The notes: a model not told the origin generated them from the sequence alone. A DNA stretch of 64,000 bases from Apus apus (GCF_020740795.1 NC_067285.1:16484001-16548000); one strand, 5' to 3'. Positions 23,800-53,126 are shown, counted from the first letter of the stretch. A program made the numbers and translations.

Positions 23800-26700
23800 C
23801 TTATTTCTCGATATATAACTAGATAATAGAAAGCCTGCTACGTTTAATGCCTGATACCATCTTCTGTTTCCCCACAGCCTGCCTTTCATTACAGGTGGTA
23901 TCTCACAGCTGGAAGCTTACAGAACCCTCCTCCTGTCATAAAAAGGTAGAAGTCACCTGACACGTTAGCTAAGGTTATTTGTGTACCCAAAGATGGGACT
24001 GAAGATGTATCAGAAGTAGCTTTAAACTAGTCAGGTTTCATCAAAATAGCTGTCAGAAGTGGCAGCATGCTACTCCATATGGTCAACAAAATCTATTGGG
24101 GAATTTGGGTAGATATTCAGCTATACCTGAGCTATCCAGATTAAAACATTTGTGTCTAGATCACATACACCCACTCTTCCGGCCTTGGTTTAGACAGAGA
24201 ACTGTCTCTCAAGTTAACTAATCCTGGTTGGAGCAAGGCAGTTGACAATGTTCACCTAAATTAAGTGGTTGGATTTAGAACTGTGTGGGAACCTAATTTC
24301 AACACAGTATGTTAACTCCTATGAAAATGAAGTATATCTTGTTCACTTGGTAGTCTAGCTTGAGCCATTCTGGTTTTTCTTTTCCATTTCACAATGTATA
24401 TAAAAGTCAAGACCAGGCCAGAGAGAAAGAGGACAGGATGAATGGTGAGATGTTAAATCTTACTCTGGCCTCATCCCCATTGCTAGTGCATCAGAGAAGG
24501 GAATACTGTTGTGTCTGGCAGAAAACACACTGACATGAGTGCCTCTTCATCGTCTGTTGCCTCCCTCTCTGAAGCAACTGGGGGATTAAGAGTCGCTCCC
24601 TTAAATTGGATGTATAGTAGCAATGTTTCTGCCTTTATTGTTAACACAAGTTGTAGGCATGATGTATCAGTTACCATGTAAGGATGAAAGCTATAGACGT
24701 ATACAGAGTTTCAGGCAGTTTATTCCTTTTTCAGGTCCTGAGAGGGCATTTGCTAGCCTTATGTAGCCGAATGTGTGTATTTAGCTAATGCTGCCATCAT
24801 GTATATTTAGCTGCTCTGATAAATCCTGCCTTTCCCTGTATATCTCACTTAGGACGTACACAGGGACAATCCTGGGAAAGCAAAGTAGACTGCATCAGCA
24901 AAACTGTGGTGGTCTGCTAATAGTTGTGCTTAAGAAAATGCTTCTGATTCTGTAGCTATTATGATGAAAGGTCTTACTTCCTCATGCTTCTGTAACTATT
25001 GCAGCAGAGGTCACACCTACTGTACTTTACACCTATTTTAACCACTGTAAGCTTATTTAGCAGCTATTCAGTGGCACTGTTGTTTATTCAGAGCAGAACA
25101 TGTTCTTATAATCTTACTCCTCTCTGTTTCAGTTTGTACTAGCCAAAGTTATACTCATGCACTATTTTGGATTTATTTTCCATGTTTTAAAGATATTTTT
25201 TTTTATGACACCACCAGCAAAAGTAAAGAGGGCTTTCCGTAAAATTTCTTAGCGTAGTCTAGCAACTCAGATTTCTTCCCCATGAAACTTTGATTGCTTA
25301 TAACCAATTGGTGCTTTCAGTCCTGTTTTCTTCATCTGCCCTAATGGAAAAACAGGTGTTGTGCAAAAATACTGAGTTAATTAAGATTTAAAATATTAAA
25401 GCCAAAAGATAATAAGCAACCAAGGAGATGTTTCCTGTTAGACTTCAGTGAGTCCTGTCAAGTCTAAATGTTTCAAATTTACCCATTATTTGTTTATTTT
25501 TATGTAAAGAATGTCAGCCGGCTGCATGCCATAACTGAAAAAAGGTAAGTGTAGGGGAAATTATTAGCTTTACCTTGAGCTAATTACACAAATGCATACA
25601 CCTCCCTATGTGAGGTGTTAATTTTTTATTATGGTGATTGTAACTATAAACAAATGTAAAAGTGCTACTGTCTATGTCTGTGATGGGCAGCAATCTAACA
25701 CATATGCAGATGAAAACCAGATCTTTTATTCTGTGCATATTTCCTGATTAGTTGAACCATTTCTGGTTTTGCTCATGTTATGTATGCATGGAGTCCTTAA
25801 TTTTTAACAGTAAGGTAGTTATTTTATTGCATTGTCTCTTTCCTTTTTAACAGTGAAATCGTGACCTGTTACTTTGACTAAAGGAGAGCCCTTTTCTCAG
25901 CTGAAAATATTCCAGTACAGTGTGTGTAAGTCCTTCCTGTTTTAACAACCTGTATGTGGACAACATGGAGTTTAGAATATTACTGGCCAACAGGACAGGC
26001 TGTTCAAAGGCTAGAAATTGCTTTATGTTTATCTGAGATGCAGGTCAGCTCCCTTTTAATGTGCATATGCAATTAATCAGTCATTTTTTCCTACGTCACT
26101 GATAATATTAAACTCTTTTAATGTTTCAGTTCAAAGAGGTTTACTTGCTGGTAATTCTTTGCTGGTAATTGCATGTGGAGACCCTTCTGTAGCCAGTTTC
26201 AGCTCATACACTGTTTAGCATGTTGATAATCAAAACAAGTGTTACTAAGCCTTTAAGAAGTCTCACCCAAAGTTATAATTTGATTAATTGTATTTCTCCA
26301 TTATTATAACCTTTCTTAATTCTTACCTAATCATGTTTAGTGTCAACAATTTTACTATTTGTCAGGCCTCCTTACCTGTAGTTAGGCAGGTCATCTGATA
26401 TCAATCCTAGGAAAACACTGATTATTTTTTGGGACATGCATCATATGTGAATATCACTATAATACAATGACTTGTTGGCAAGCTGTAGTGAATCATTTTC
26501 CTTTTTTATCTGTAAATGGGGATTAGTAATCTCTACTGAAGTTGTTACACTAGCAGTTGTACATATTGTTACATAGTCTTTTTTTTCTGTAATGTTTTTG
26601 CCTCTCTCTAAAAATAAAACCTATTTGTCACAGATTATGTACGTGCCTTCTTAAAGGTCATTCTCTCAACCACTGTTAAGACTATCCTAAGTATTATTGT

Positions 26701-28140
26701 TCCTTTTTCTTTTTCTTGTGAAATGCTATCTCCCTGTTACCAGTCTGTGTTTATAGTGTATTACTATCTTCAGGCTCTCGTGTACAACCTATGCGATAAA
26801 TAGACTTTGCAAAACTGAGCTACAGCTATTAAACTATAGACATTTTTAAAGATAACTTGATTACCAGAAATACGTTTTCCACTTACCACAACTATGGCAA
26901 AGGTAGCTATCAGCCACATTCAACTCCCAATAATTCAATAGATTTCCCTTGTTTAAAAGCAGGTTTGAATGAGCTCCTATTTCCTTCTGTGTTTGTAAGA
27001 GAGGTTCTTATTTTGAGTGAAACTCTGACTAATGCAAGTTACACTTTCATATTAGAAAAGAACGAACAAGCAGAAATAGGAAGAAAAGACTTCTTGTCTT
27101 CCACTGCTGCCTTTTTTTGTATCATCCATATGAACGAGTATAGAGCAAAAGGTATTCAGTATGTTCTCATACCTGTGTTTGACTTTTCCATCCAGCAGTA
27201 GCTCTTACACAATTGTCTGTATAAATTATTTTTTGCTTTTAGTATATACAGAATACAAAAAGCAAGTCAGAGTAAGGGTGGTTGCAATACATTTGCAATG
27301 GATATTGCTTTTATATTCATTTTCCTACTTGGTTTATTCTCACTGAACTGAAACAAAATGTGTTCTTGTGGTTTTTAGTGTTTCACTAGAGGAAAACAAA
27401 AATAGCATGTCTTAATAATACCAATCCACCAACATAATTTTGGTTGGAAAGTTAAGCCCCCAGTCTGTGACAAAATAGGTTCCCCAGTTGTCTGTGCATA
27501 TAAATTTTAAGTCTTGTTACAACATTTTTCTACAGAATAATTCCTTTATTTCTAGGTTTGAGGCCAAAAGGTTAAAAATTTATATTGAAGGGCAGTAATT
27601 CATCTGGCAGTTACTAACTTATAAATATCTGACCTTACAAACTAGTTTTATTTTCATCTATATTTATATGCTATATATACTTTAAGATTGTATTGTTTTC
27701 AGTGGTATGCAAGCAGTAAAGTATTACACAGAGCAAAAATACTCGCTCAGAAATGCTGGAAATGAAAATTGCCATTTATTACTATAAAGATTTCAGAGCT
27801 CTTATCCTGTCTCATCGTGAGTCTCTAGAATGGCAGATGAATTTTTTGACTGTTTATGTTTTCTGAATCAATTTCTGCTCACAGCAGACTAAGAATCCAA
27901 CTCTTAATGTTCTTTTTAATAAAAATAATGTTTATGTTTCTCAGATCCTGTTTTTCATGCCTAATATAAGATTGATTTGCTCTGACAGTGTTCTAAATTT
28001 TGAGATAGGTGGTAGAGGAGCATAATGTGATGCTGCTTCATGTCACTGTCAGAAAAATTACCACAAGCCTTATGGATTAGGATTCAATTGTTATTAACTC
28101 TAAGGACTCATGGAGGAGGTGTAAGTTTCAAAGCAGGCAA
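23800..28140. other. Intergenic region between IDE and KIF11
   Basis: AT-rich DNA separating two divergently transcribed genes. No exon, RNA gene or clear repeat is recognised. The scattered open frames are short and lack family resemblance. Confidence 0.7.
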
Positions 28141-28149
28141 CCTAGAAAA

Positions 28150-28360
28150 AAATTAAAAAGAGAGAGGAACCTAAAAAACTATAGATGTCTAATCTGAATT
28201 TCAGCAACTGGGAAAGCCCTAGAACAACAGCAAAACACTGTAGCACCGAAGGCCCTGTCAGGTAGATGACAGTATGACAGTCTGTAGGAGCCAGTGCAGA
28301 TTTGTTGAAAAAAAAGCATGCCAGACCAGTTACATCTTCTCCAACATCTGCTTCTTCCCC
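28150..28360 (+). mobile_element. Degenerate LINE (CR1/L2-like) reverse-transcriptase fragment
   Basis: aaaaaactatagatgtcta followed by cagcaactgggaaagccct resembles the non-LTR block that encodes NYRPVSLTS...GK. About 80 bp on, agccagtgcagatttgttg and gcatgccagaccag resemble the SQHGFVKGKSCQTN block, with spacing shortened and stops throughout. It is an old, non-functional copy in plus orientation about 1.2 kb upstream of KIF11. The family assignment is from memory. Confidence 0.5.
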
Positions 28361-29266
28361 TCTACTCACAAGATCTGTTATCCTGTCATATATCTCCTCC
28401 CAGCAAAGCTCTGGATAACGTTTTAAAGGAGGCTCTCACATGGAAGCTTGGGTGACATAAATTAAATCCCAAGTGAGAAAGATGCAAAGTTGTACTTGGC
28501 AGGGGCAGTGGCTTGGCAAGCTGCAGTGGGGCACCCCTGGCTGGGGGACAGCAGGGTGCCCTGCTGGGAAGGCTGAGCGCTGTGCCCCACCGTGCAAATA
28601 CAAATAGGATTTATTTATTTTTAAGTGGGCAAAGTCATGCTTCTTCGCCCCTGGGCATCGTCTAGGTGCCAATGCCTAATCGAGTGTGATGTTTAAGAAA
28701 ACCTGGACTCACTGGAAAGCCAGTGGGGAGAGAAGGAAGAGCGGCCAGAGGGCTTGACTTGCGATGAAAGATTGCGAAGATGCCGTGAATCTTTCAGACA
28801 AGTAACTGAGGGGGGAAGCCTGGATGCCCTCAGACACGCGGATGTCCGGCGGCAGCTGCAGGTCTCCCCGCTGCCCCTCGTGAACGGGCCCGGTAGCGGT
28901 GACGAAAAATTGCTGCACGGCGGGTTGCAGTTTGACGTCCGGCAGAATCTCAAAGCAGTGTGGGCGACCGGGCCAGACGCCGTAACGCAAACCTGCTCCC
29001 TCCTCTCTGTCCCGGACTGCGGGATCCACCGTCCCCTGCCACGCTGCAGCCCGTCCGGTCTGAGTCGCTGACCCGTTCCGGCCGCTCTGCTACCGGGGCC
29101 TGCGGCGGGGCCGCCCCACCGGCCCCCGCTCACGTGACAGAAACCGACCGGCACTGGCAGCCCCAGCATGCAGCGCGCTCGCGGCGGGACCGGCCACTTC
29201 CGGCGTGCCGGTGCGTCACCATCGGGATTTGAATCCCGTCCCATGGTGCCCCGCGGGCTGCCGCTG

Positions 29267-29300
29267 ATTGGCTGGGCCGGGGGGAGGCGCGTGGTTCAAA
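29267..29300 (-). promoter_or_regulatory. NF-Y CCAAT box plus CHR pair (G2/M cell-cycle module)
   Basis: ATTGG (inverted CCAAT, NF-Y) and TTCAAA (reverse complement of the CHR consensus TTTGAA) are both in minus orientation, 28 bp start to start. DREAM and B-MYB-FOXM1 complexes bind CHR sites with NF-Y close by in mitotic genes. Motif presence is direct; binding is inferred. Confidence 0.55.
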
Positions 29301-29390
29301 GTCGGTGACGGAGCGCGCGCCCCCGGCCGGCGCGCGGGGCTGAGCGGGCGGTTGGGCCGAGCCCGAGAGACGCGCTTCGCGGCCCTGCCC

Positions 29391-29503
29391 GCCCGCAGCA
29401 GCAGCAGCAGGGCCCGCAACAGCAGCAGCAGCAGCAGGGCCCGCAACAGCAGCAGCAGCAGGGCCCGCAACAGCAGCAGCAGCAGGGCCCGCAACAGCAG
29501 CAG
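29391..29503 (+). repeat. CAG-containing minisatellite in the KIF11 5' leader
   Basis: Five imperfect units, each GGCCCGCAA (first unit GCCCG without CAA) followed by a run of CAG: 29391-29410, 29411-29437, 29438-29461, 29462-29485, 29486-29503, of 20, 27, 24, 24 and 18 bp. CAG runs are 3-6 long, so length varies by whole triplets. The array ends 20 bp before the KIF11 start codon. Confidence 0.95.
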
Positions 29504-29504
29504 G

Positions 29505-29512
29505 TTTGGCGC
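29505..29512 (+). promoter_or_regulatory. E2F-type site just 5' of the KIF11 start codon
   Basis: TTTGGCGC fits the E2F consensus TTTSGCGC. It lies 11 bases before the ATG, between the minisatellite and the start codon, so it would be in the transcribed leader. Confidence 0.45.
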
Positions 29513-29523
29513 CGAGGCCCGCC

Positions 29524-45763
<16,240 letters not shown>

Positions 45764-46260
45764 GATAGATCTACTGGAGATCCTTGTTTTAAATACTTTT
45801 GTCTAATTGTCTACTGAGCCATAACTTTATTTGGCTATCCTTGGTCTCTGTATATAGCTATCCATTGAGGTAAACTTTGATCAAAAGATTGCCTATCAGT
45901 TGTTCTGTCTGTCCCATTTTTATATGATGGAGCTTGCAAATTATATATATTCATAGACTTTAAAAACAAACAAAAAAACCCACAAAAAACCCCCAAACAA
46001 AAAAAAACCCTGCAGTTTATGGTGCTGTATGTTAATGTTTTATGTTGTCAAATGAGAGATTCTTTTCTGTTTCTCAGATGTAAAACAGCAGAAAGGGATG
46101 TGGAAAATGCTTTGTCAGCATTACTGGCTATAATTTTATTTTTTTATTAAGTGTTCTGTACAATAATTTTGTACCTGCTTTTTATTCTGATTCCTTTTTT
46201 TTAAGTAGATAGTTCTCTTTAGACTGGTATATTTCAAATAAATCATTGATACATGGAAAA
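45764..46260 (+). other. KIF11: KIF11 3'UTR (minimal)
   Basis: From the stop codon to about 18 bp past the first canonical poly(A) signal. It includes an A/C-rich tract (45,961-46,010) and a T-rich stretch. A longer form is possible: another AATAAA lies at 47,449. Confidence 0.65.
46237..46242 (+). promoter_or_regulatory. Poly(A) signal AATAAA of KIF11
   Basis: Canonical AATAAA 474 bp after the stop codon, preceded by T-rich sequence. Cleavage is expected 10-30 bp downstream. Confidence 0.65.
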
Positions 46261-46299
46261 CAAATGTAGATGCACCTCTCAGAGTGAAACAAGTTTACA

Positions 46300-49200
46300 T
46301 TACTTTCATCTTATATTACCAGGTTTAATTTAGCTAGAACATGTGCAGCTGTCAAAAAATGATGGTTCCTCCCTTGTTTCATAATAGGCAATAGCTTTAT
46401 TTTGTACCTCTTCAGTTTATGAAAGCTAGTCTCACTGATGGGTTTTGGGTTTTTTTGTTTTAGTTTGGCTTGAACCCCACTATTCTCTTAATGTGTTAGC
46501 TTGGATATGATGTTGGCAGCCACAGCTTATGTATTGTAAACTGGTAGCATTTCTTTTATGATGTAGATACTTAACATTAAAACATGGAAACTTGCTTACA
46601 AATGCAGCTTCTATGTTGTATGATATGAATTCCCAGTAATTGACAGTAGCATTCGACCAGCTGCTCTTTGCATGCAGCTTACATCAGAATTTGAAGAAAA
46701 CTTCATGCTATGACGTGCTAAAAAGTAGTTTAATAAGATTATGATGAGAATGGGGAGAGACACTGAAGGCAGCCCTGATTTACACCAAAGCACTACTTTT
46801 AACTAACTGTCAAAACGTGATTTAAGAGATTGTTCATTTTTCTGTATCTCCCTTGCAGGCTTAAATTGATCTTTCTTCAAAGGGGTGGTCCATATGTCTA
46901 TTTGTCTTTGAGCCAGTATGCCAACTAGATATACTTTGGGCACTATTTGGACAGCACACTGCAGTCCTGCTGTTAGACAGAGACAAAGATGTAATTTGAA
47001 GTATTTCCTTGCACTGATTCTCTAAACTCTAGCATAAGAAACTATTAATGAGTTGTGTTTGTCTGAAATACCTATTTTACCTTCATTTATCCTCTCCTTT
47101 GCCTCTATAGGCAAAGCTAATTGCTTTTTCTTAACAGCCTGATGGGAGAAGGGAAAATGTTCCCTTTCAAATTAATAAGAGACCATTTCAGGAGGGAGTG
47201 TTTACAATATCTTGGTACCTAGCTTTTATACCACTTCTGTCTATGGTTGTAAGGGTTTTGAAACATTGGAAGCTGCTGGACTGTCTCCTTCAGAAAGTAT
47301 TTGTCATGTTGTTAAATACTGGCAGGATAAACTTTTAATGGACTTGAGAATTTTCCAAGGCCTAGGATTAATTTTCTTGCACCATGTCTGTTAAGACAGT
47401 CTAGATATTAGTATGGTCTTCTGTGACTGTTCAGGAAATCTTCTATGAATAAAAAATTGAACCAGAAGTTCATCCTATAGCTGTGTTGGAATGGCCTAAG
47501 CCAAATGTGAGTGGCTATTTCACTTTTTCCTATGAAATACACAGGATCAGTATGAACAGTCAAACTGAAACAGCCTCTACCTTATCTATGGTTTTCCCTG
47601 CTACAGACACAGGCTGCTTTCTTGGTAACTGCGAGCCTTAACAGCTGTATGACTTTCATGGACTGACTGCATGCTTTCTCTGTTTCTGAAGTACCCCTCA
47701 GAGTCATGGGTGTTTTTCTTTGTAACGCTGGCACAGCAAGTCATTGCTTTATTTGCCCTGATAGCCAGAGGTTACACCAGTAAACTGAATAGGATGAAAA
47801 AATTGAATACAAATCCTGTCTGCTTCTTTGTCCATGTCTCTTCTCCCACTAGGTGGCTCTAACATTAAAGCGTTGGTCCAAAGCTCAAGTATTGGCCACT
47901 AACGAGAACTTAGAAACAAGTATTTTGCCAATCTTTTTGTCAAGCAACCAGACAATCTTTAAGGTCTATGATTCTATTATTAAAATAACAGGTTTTAAAA
48001 CATTGATTTTTTTTTCCCATGAAGATAATTCTATATTCATGCTTGGGGAAGGGGTTGTTTTATGATGAGCTTCATTTAAGAAAAAGAGGATCCAAGCTAT
48101 TTCTTGAGCTTTTTTGCAGGACTGGTAGACCTTCTCAGTAACTAAATACTTGTCTTGATCTGCAATCTGGGTTTGCCACCATGTGGGCATTGCCCAAAGT
48201 AGAAAGCCATGGCTATTTGTTTTGGTATGTTGTGTGATGTTTGTTAGAAGAAAAGGAGGGTAAGAAAAATAAGTCTCACCTAAGAAAGAAGAAATGGCTA
48301 GCTTACATGGTGGTTTGAATTTGTCTTGTTATAAGGGACCCTTTATAAGACAAGTAGTTTCAACAGAATAAATAGTAGGGTTATAGCCTGACTGAATTAG
48401 TCCAGCTGAGCATAAGGGGCAGTTATAGTGACTGGGACTGTAGTATATGGCCATGTTCTAATTAACCTGGTAAGGGTTTTTTGGCTGTTGTTTTGGTTGG
48501 GGTTTTTTTGGTTGGTTGTGGGTTTTTTTGTTTTTTTTCCAGATTCTGGGTTAGTGGCCAAGTGAGACAGCTCTTGGTTTAACAAAGAACCCAGGTTGGA
48601 TGAATATGATTGTGGGGAAATGAAATAAGGAAAATGGAATTTAGATGCATGTAAATGGGAAGCACAGATAATCAGAGCCACCAGCTTGCTTTTCAAGTGA
48701 AAAATGAGTAGTTAGGGGGAAAAGAAGGAAAGGAAACTCTTCTTCCTCCTGGAAACAGGGTACTGCTGCACTTGCTGCATCAGAGTTGTTGGGGAATGCA
48801 ATATGTATTTGAAGTCAGGAAAGAAGAATAAGGTGACTGCTTTTGATGACTGTTTTTTCTTTTGTGTATCAAGCAAATGTATGGAGCTAGAGAGGAGTAA
48901 GAAAAAGGTAAGTAGCTGCTAGACTCTACCTTTCTCTTTTTTGTTGAGTTGGTGACCATTGCAATCATCTGTTCAATGGGTAAAGGAAGCAAGAAGTAGC
49001 CTATAACTCTTTGGGGTGATAAAATAAATCCAAAAGGAACTGAAAAATTCAAGCTTAACATTCCTTTTCCATCAAAAAGAGACTGAGGGGAAAAAGGAGT
49101 TCTAATGTTCCAGAGCATTAAAAACAGGAAAATTAAATAAATTTTAAAATATAAAGCTGGTTAATATGTACTTCTAAAGTAAGTGTTTACAACCATTTGA

Positions 49201-50990
49201 CTACTATTTTTTTTCTTTCCCTGTTAGAAACTGCTTTTTATGGTAGAGGGCAATGCTCTATAAACTGCATGCCCACCCACACAGTTACATTATAAAGTTA
49301 AGTAACAACAAATCATGCTAGGCTTTGCATTAAATAGGCTTTATGTGACATAGTATTCTAGGTGAGATGTAGACCACCAAGCAAAAGAGGCCATTCTTGT
49401 AGGCTGAACACAATCTACAGCAGCATGGCTATGCTCAATCTTGAAAATGTTTAAAGTATGAAAACAGTGTATCTAAGTGACTGATTAAACCCCTGTGTTG
49501 GGAATACTTTTACAATAATCTGGTTCCCTAATAAAGCATCTAGGAGCCAAAGGGATAGCACATTAAAGCTACACAAATGCTCTTCCAAAAGATTTCATGG
49601 CATTTAGAAGGGTTTGTCTAGGCAAGCCTGGAAGTTGTTCTCTTCTTGAATTCTGTATGTTTTTTCACAGGTAGTTCATGCATACATACTTTGTAAAATA
49701 ACTATGGAACCTTTAAGGATAGGTATGATGTTACTGTTCTGCTGTTAAAAGACTAGACCAAATGCATGTTGAAGCTAGACCTGACTGTAGTGGTCTTGGG
49801 TCATGGCACTGTCCTTAGCACAGTGTGCAGCACAGGAAGAAGAACCTTTTAAACCTTGAAAGGATAGCACAAATATCCCCTGTCTTCCAGAACATAATTC
49901 CATGCTGAATCTGATCACCACTGCTCCCACTTTAGAAGTAGAAACTTGTAAACATGTCGCTGAGGGAGTAAATTCCAATATTTTTTTTTTGACACAGGAG
50001 AGCTTATGTAACCCCTATCATGTGTAAAGACTGTTCTGGGAAATTAGTTTTTCACATTTCAATTAGCTTCCCCTGACACTCAAACCAGAGCATAAGCAAC
50101 ATGATCATTATGTGCAGAAGGTAAATGAAATAAAGAAGTAAATCACTTATCATTTGTTACAACCCCCATCTTCTGTGACTTAATTAAAATATGACATTAA
50201 TTTCAAAACCATTCAGCTATAGAGATTCAAATGGTTATAATAATGATAGGCACCAAAATTTTGCTCACTCTAACAGTTTATTTTAGGAAACTCGGTTCAG
50301 CTGGATGAACCTTGAATATACAGATTAATGTAAGGAAGAAAATTTTATTGTCTGTTAGTTAATACAGAAGCCAATCTTATTAATCATGGATTTACAGAGG
50401 GCTGTTTTATTAGATGTTAACCATAGCTTATGTTGACAATTGATTTTCATTGTAGGACAACTAAATTTCTTATTTGTAATAAGATAAAGATAATTAAATT
50501 GACTTTATAAAGGCTACTATCATAAATGTTAGTACCTGTGAATAGCAAACAAAACTGCTTTAGCAGCAAAAATTCAGTTAAGTGGTAGGTGCTTTCTTTA
50601 CGTTTAATAGTCCCTGAACATTTTAAGCCTGCATTTTATTTTCCAGAGTTTATACCTACTGCTGGGAAAAACTGAGTTGAAGCCTCACTTTCAGTTTCTT
50701 TCCAATAAAGTAGGATCAAAACATTTTATTGTCACAGAAGTAAAACAAAGCACTAAGTACAAATGCATTATGCAGTGGAGCTTCATCCTGTCATTTATGA
50801 GATTTGTCATTAAATTACTCAAAATAGTATGTTGAAAAAGATGTTTGATCTACAATATAATGTTAAGTATTAAAAAGTGTAATTATTGAGGAAGTTGGAC
50901 CTCACAAAAATTGAGGGTACTTGGAACTTATTTAATCTTTTTAAATTGTATTGTTTTAATGTCTCTATCCCTTAATACCACCCATCCAGC
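46300..50990. other. Intergenic region downstream of KIF11
   Basis: AT-rich. It contains a second AATAAA (47,449) that could end a longer KIF11 transcript and a T/G-rich tract at 48,471-48,540. No gene or RNA is recognised. Confidence 0.65.
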
Positions 50991-50997
50991 TATGATT

Positions 50998-51070
50998 ACA
51001 GAATCATAAAATGTTAGGGATTGGAAGGGACCTCTAGGGATCATCTCATCCAGCCCCTGCCAGAGCAAAG
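50998..51070 (-). mobile_element. CR1 LINE 3' end fragment, antisense
   Basis: Starts with the reversed CR1 tail (acagaatcataaaatg), then attggaagggacctctaggg and atcatctcatccagccc. This is the terminal segment of a CR1 on the minus strand, tail on the left. The sequence to its right no longer matches what I know of CR1. Confidence 0.85.
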
Positions 51071-53107
51071 CATGGCCTGTGTTCACCCCAGCTGTTTGTT
51101 CAGGCACCTAAACAAAGGTACTTAAGTGAGAACCCTGTCATGCCCTGCCCTCCAAAGTCGGGGGAGAGAGGTGGGAACCTCAGAGGGTGAGTCATTACTA
51201 GGTGTCCTGCTTGTTTCTACCCATCAACTAGATGGGAACCTAAGAAGGTAATTAATTTGGGTGCTACAAGTACACAGAGGAATCTGGGATAAGCATTACT
51301 CACTTGAACTTTTCTATTGTGTTGTGTTTTTTCTAATGTTAAAGACATTTATTGAAACACAAAATACAGATGCTTTGGCTGAATTCTGACTCTTCACAGC
51401 TGCCTCATGCTCTATAGTTAGCCACCATTGGGTCATTATAAATAGCACTTTCTGATACTGTGTGTGTAATTGTAGTGAAGGTGCTGAAGCCATTGCAACA
51501 ATCTGATAGTCTGGTTTTAATACATTACTTAATCTGTTTAGGACTAAGCCAAGGCAGATTCATTCTTCAGGCAGTTTCCATTTTGATGTAGTATTTACTT
51601 AAATTGAAAGGCTGTGATCCTGTTCAAAGACATAATTTCCCCCCTCTCTCCCCTGCTGTCATTTGAGTGAGATAACAGGAAGAGACAGTAAGATAACTGC
51701 CACTTATTTGGATTTCACTGAAGCTTTCAGGCAGAAACAGGGACGCCACCCAGAGCCAAATCAATGCATTTGAATGATTTGCTGATTATCTGTGTTAGTT
51801 ATTCCCTGGTTATCTTGCCTGGTGTACAGGACTAGCTCTTTGCCTTTGGGCTTTGGCTGGCTGCTTATTTTAACCTATTATTTCTAGGGAATATTCTGCA
51901 TCATGAGTAGTGCACTCAAGAATAATTGGCACTGGAAAAACTGAGGACTGGTATGTTAATAACTGACAGAAAAAGGCTTGTTCATAGTTTTTCACGGGGG
52001 CATCTCAACTTGTTAGTAAAACAGGGCTAATAAAGTGGCCTTTGATAGCTCCTTTCAAGACTGGCTTGAACATTTGGATCACTGCTTTGTGTCATAATTA
52101 ATATGTAAATGTATGGACATTCCAAGACCTCCCTGCCAAGATACACTGAACAGGGCACTATGCAGATCATACATGTAGAAGAATTTAGTCTGAAAGACCT
52201 GTCAGGGAGCAGGTGAACAAGCACAAACAGGCATCAATATGGTGACCTGAGCTCCTTGCCTTGACTTGCAGCATAGTGTTGCTGTAGTCACTGCTGCATC
52301 CCTCACTGAGAGGGGTTGTTATCCAACCCAGCAGCAATCGGACAGAAAAAGAGAACCAGTGCAGCTCCTAACACATTACTTGAATTTAAGCTTTTCTTCC
52401 ACAGAGGATCCTTGTCATAAAAGACAAACTATAGCAACATTTAAAAACTTTAAGTTAATAACATTGAAGTTTCTAAAGTAAGTACTGTGTGACAGACCTA
52501 GAGTAGCAATACAGTCAGATTGTGCAGTCTGAACTCCCTCCTGCAACCAAAAGATTTGAAAAATTCTTCAATATCCAAGAAACCATCCTGTACTTTGGCC
52601 CTTCTGGCAACAAAGAGAAAAGGATGCCTCTGAATTCAATCCTCTTGTGTTGCCATTACCCTCCTGGGGAGGCAGGCCCTTGATCAACAGGCTGTTTTTC
52701 TGGCTTTTAACCATGTGCATTTTAACAACATAATAAAATCATAATATAGATAAACATACAGCTTTTTCCACGATAGAAATAAATCAGTTAATTCTATCAG
52801 TTACCTTGCCTGAGTGAATTTATCTGCCGTAACTAAGGCAGTTAGCACACTGTCTGAGCTAGTGCAGGAGAAGTGAGGAAACAGAGCTGTTATCAAAATG
52901 AGATTCTGTCATTCTGAATGATGCCAAAGAAACCTCAATGACAAAGCAATACAGATGAAATCAGACTATGCGTTTTGCAGCCAAACACAGAGAATGAGAA
53001 ACAGAAGCACCTCATGCTGCTACCAGAATTATGGGCCAGTGTTCCCTCCCCACCCTCCCTCCTGGACTGGAGCAACTGGTACAGCCTGTGGGGTGAGGCT
53101 CCCTGCC

Positions 53108-53126
53108 CTGGAGAGAGAGAGAGAGA
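53108..53126. repeat. GA microsatellite
   Basis: A short run of about seven GA units inside a locally GC-richer patch; no gene nearby. Confidence 0.8.

Noticed and set aside
29222-29245. tRNA-like B box (gggatttgaatcccg) in the KIF11 promoter
   Set aside because: It resembles a T-arm, but the stem does not pair with a 7-base loop and no acceptor, D or anticodon stems can be built on either strand.
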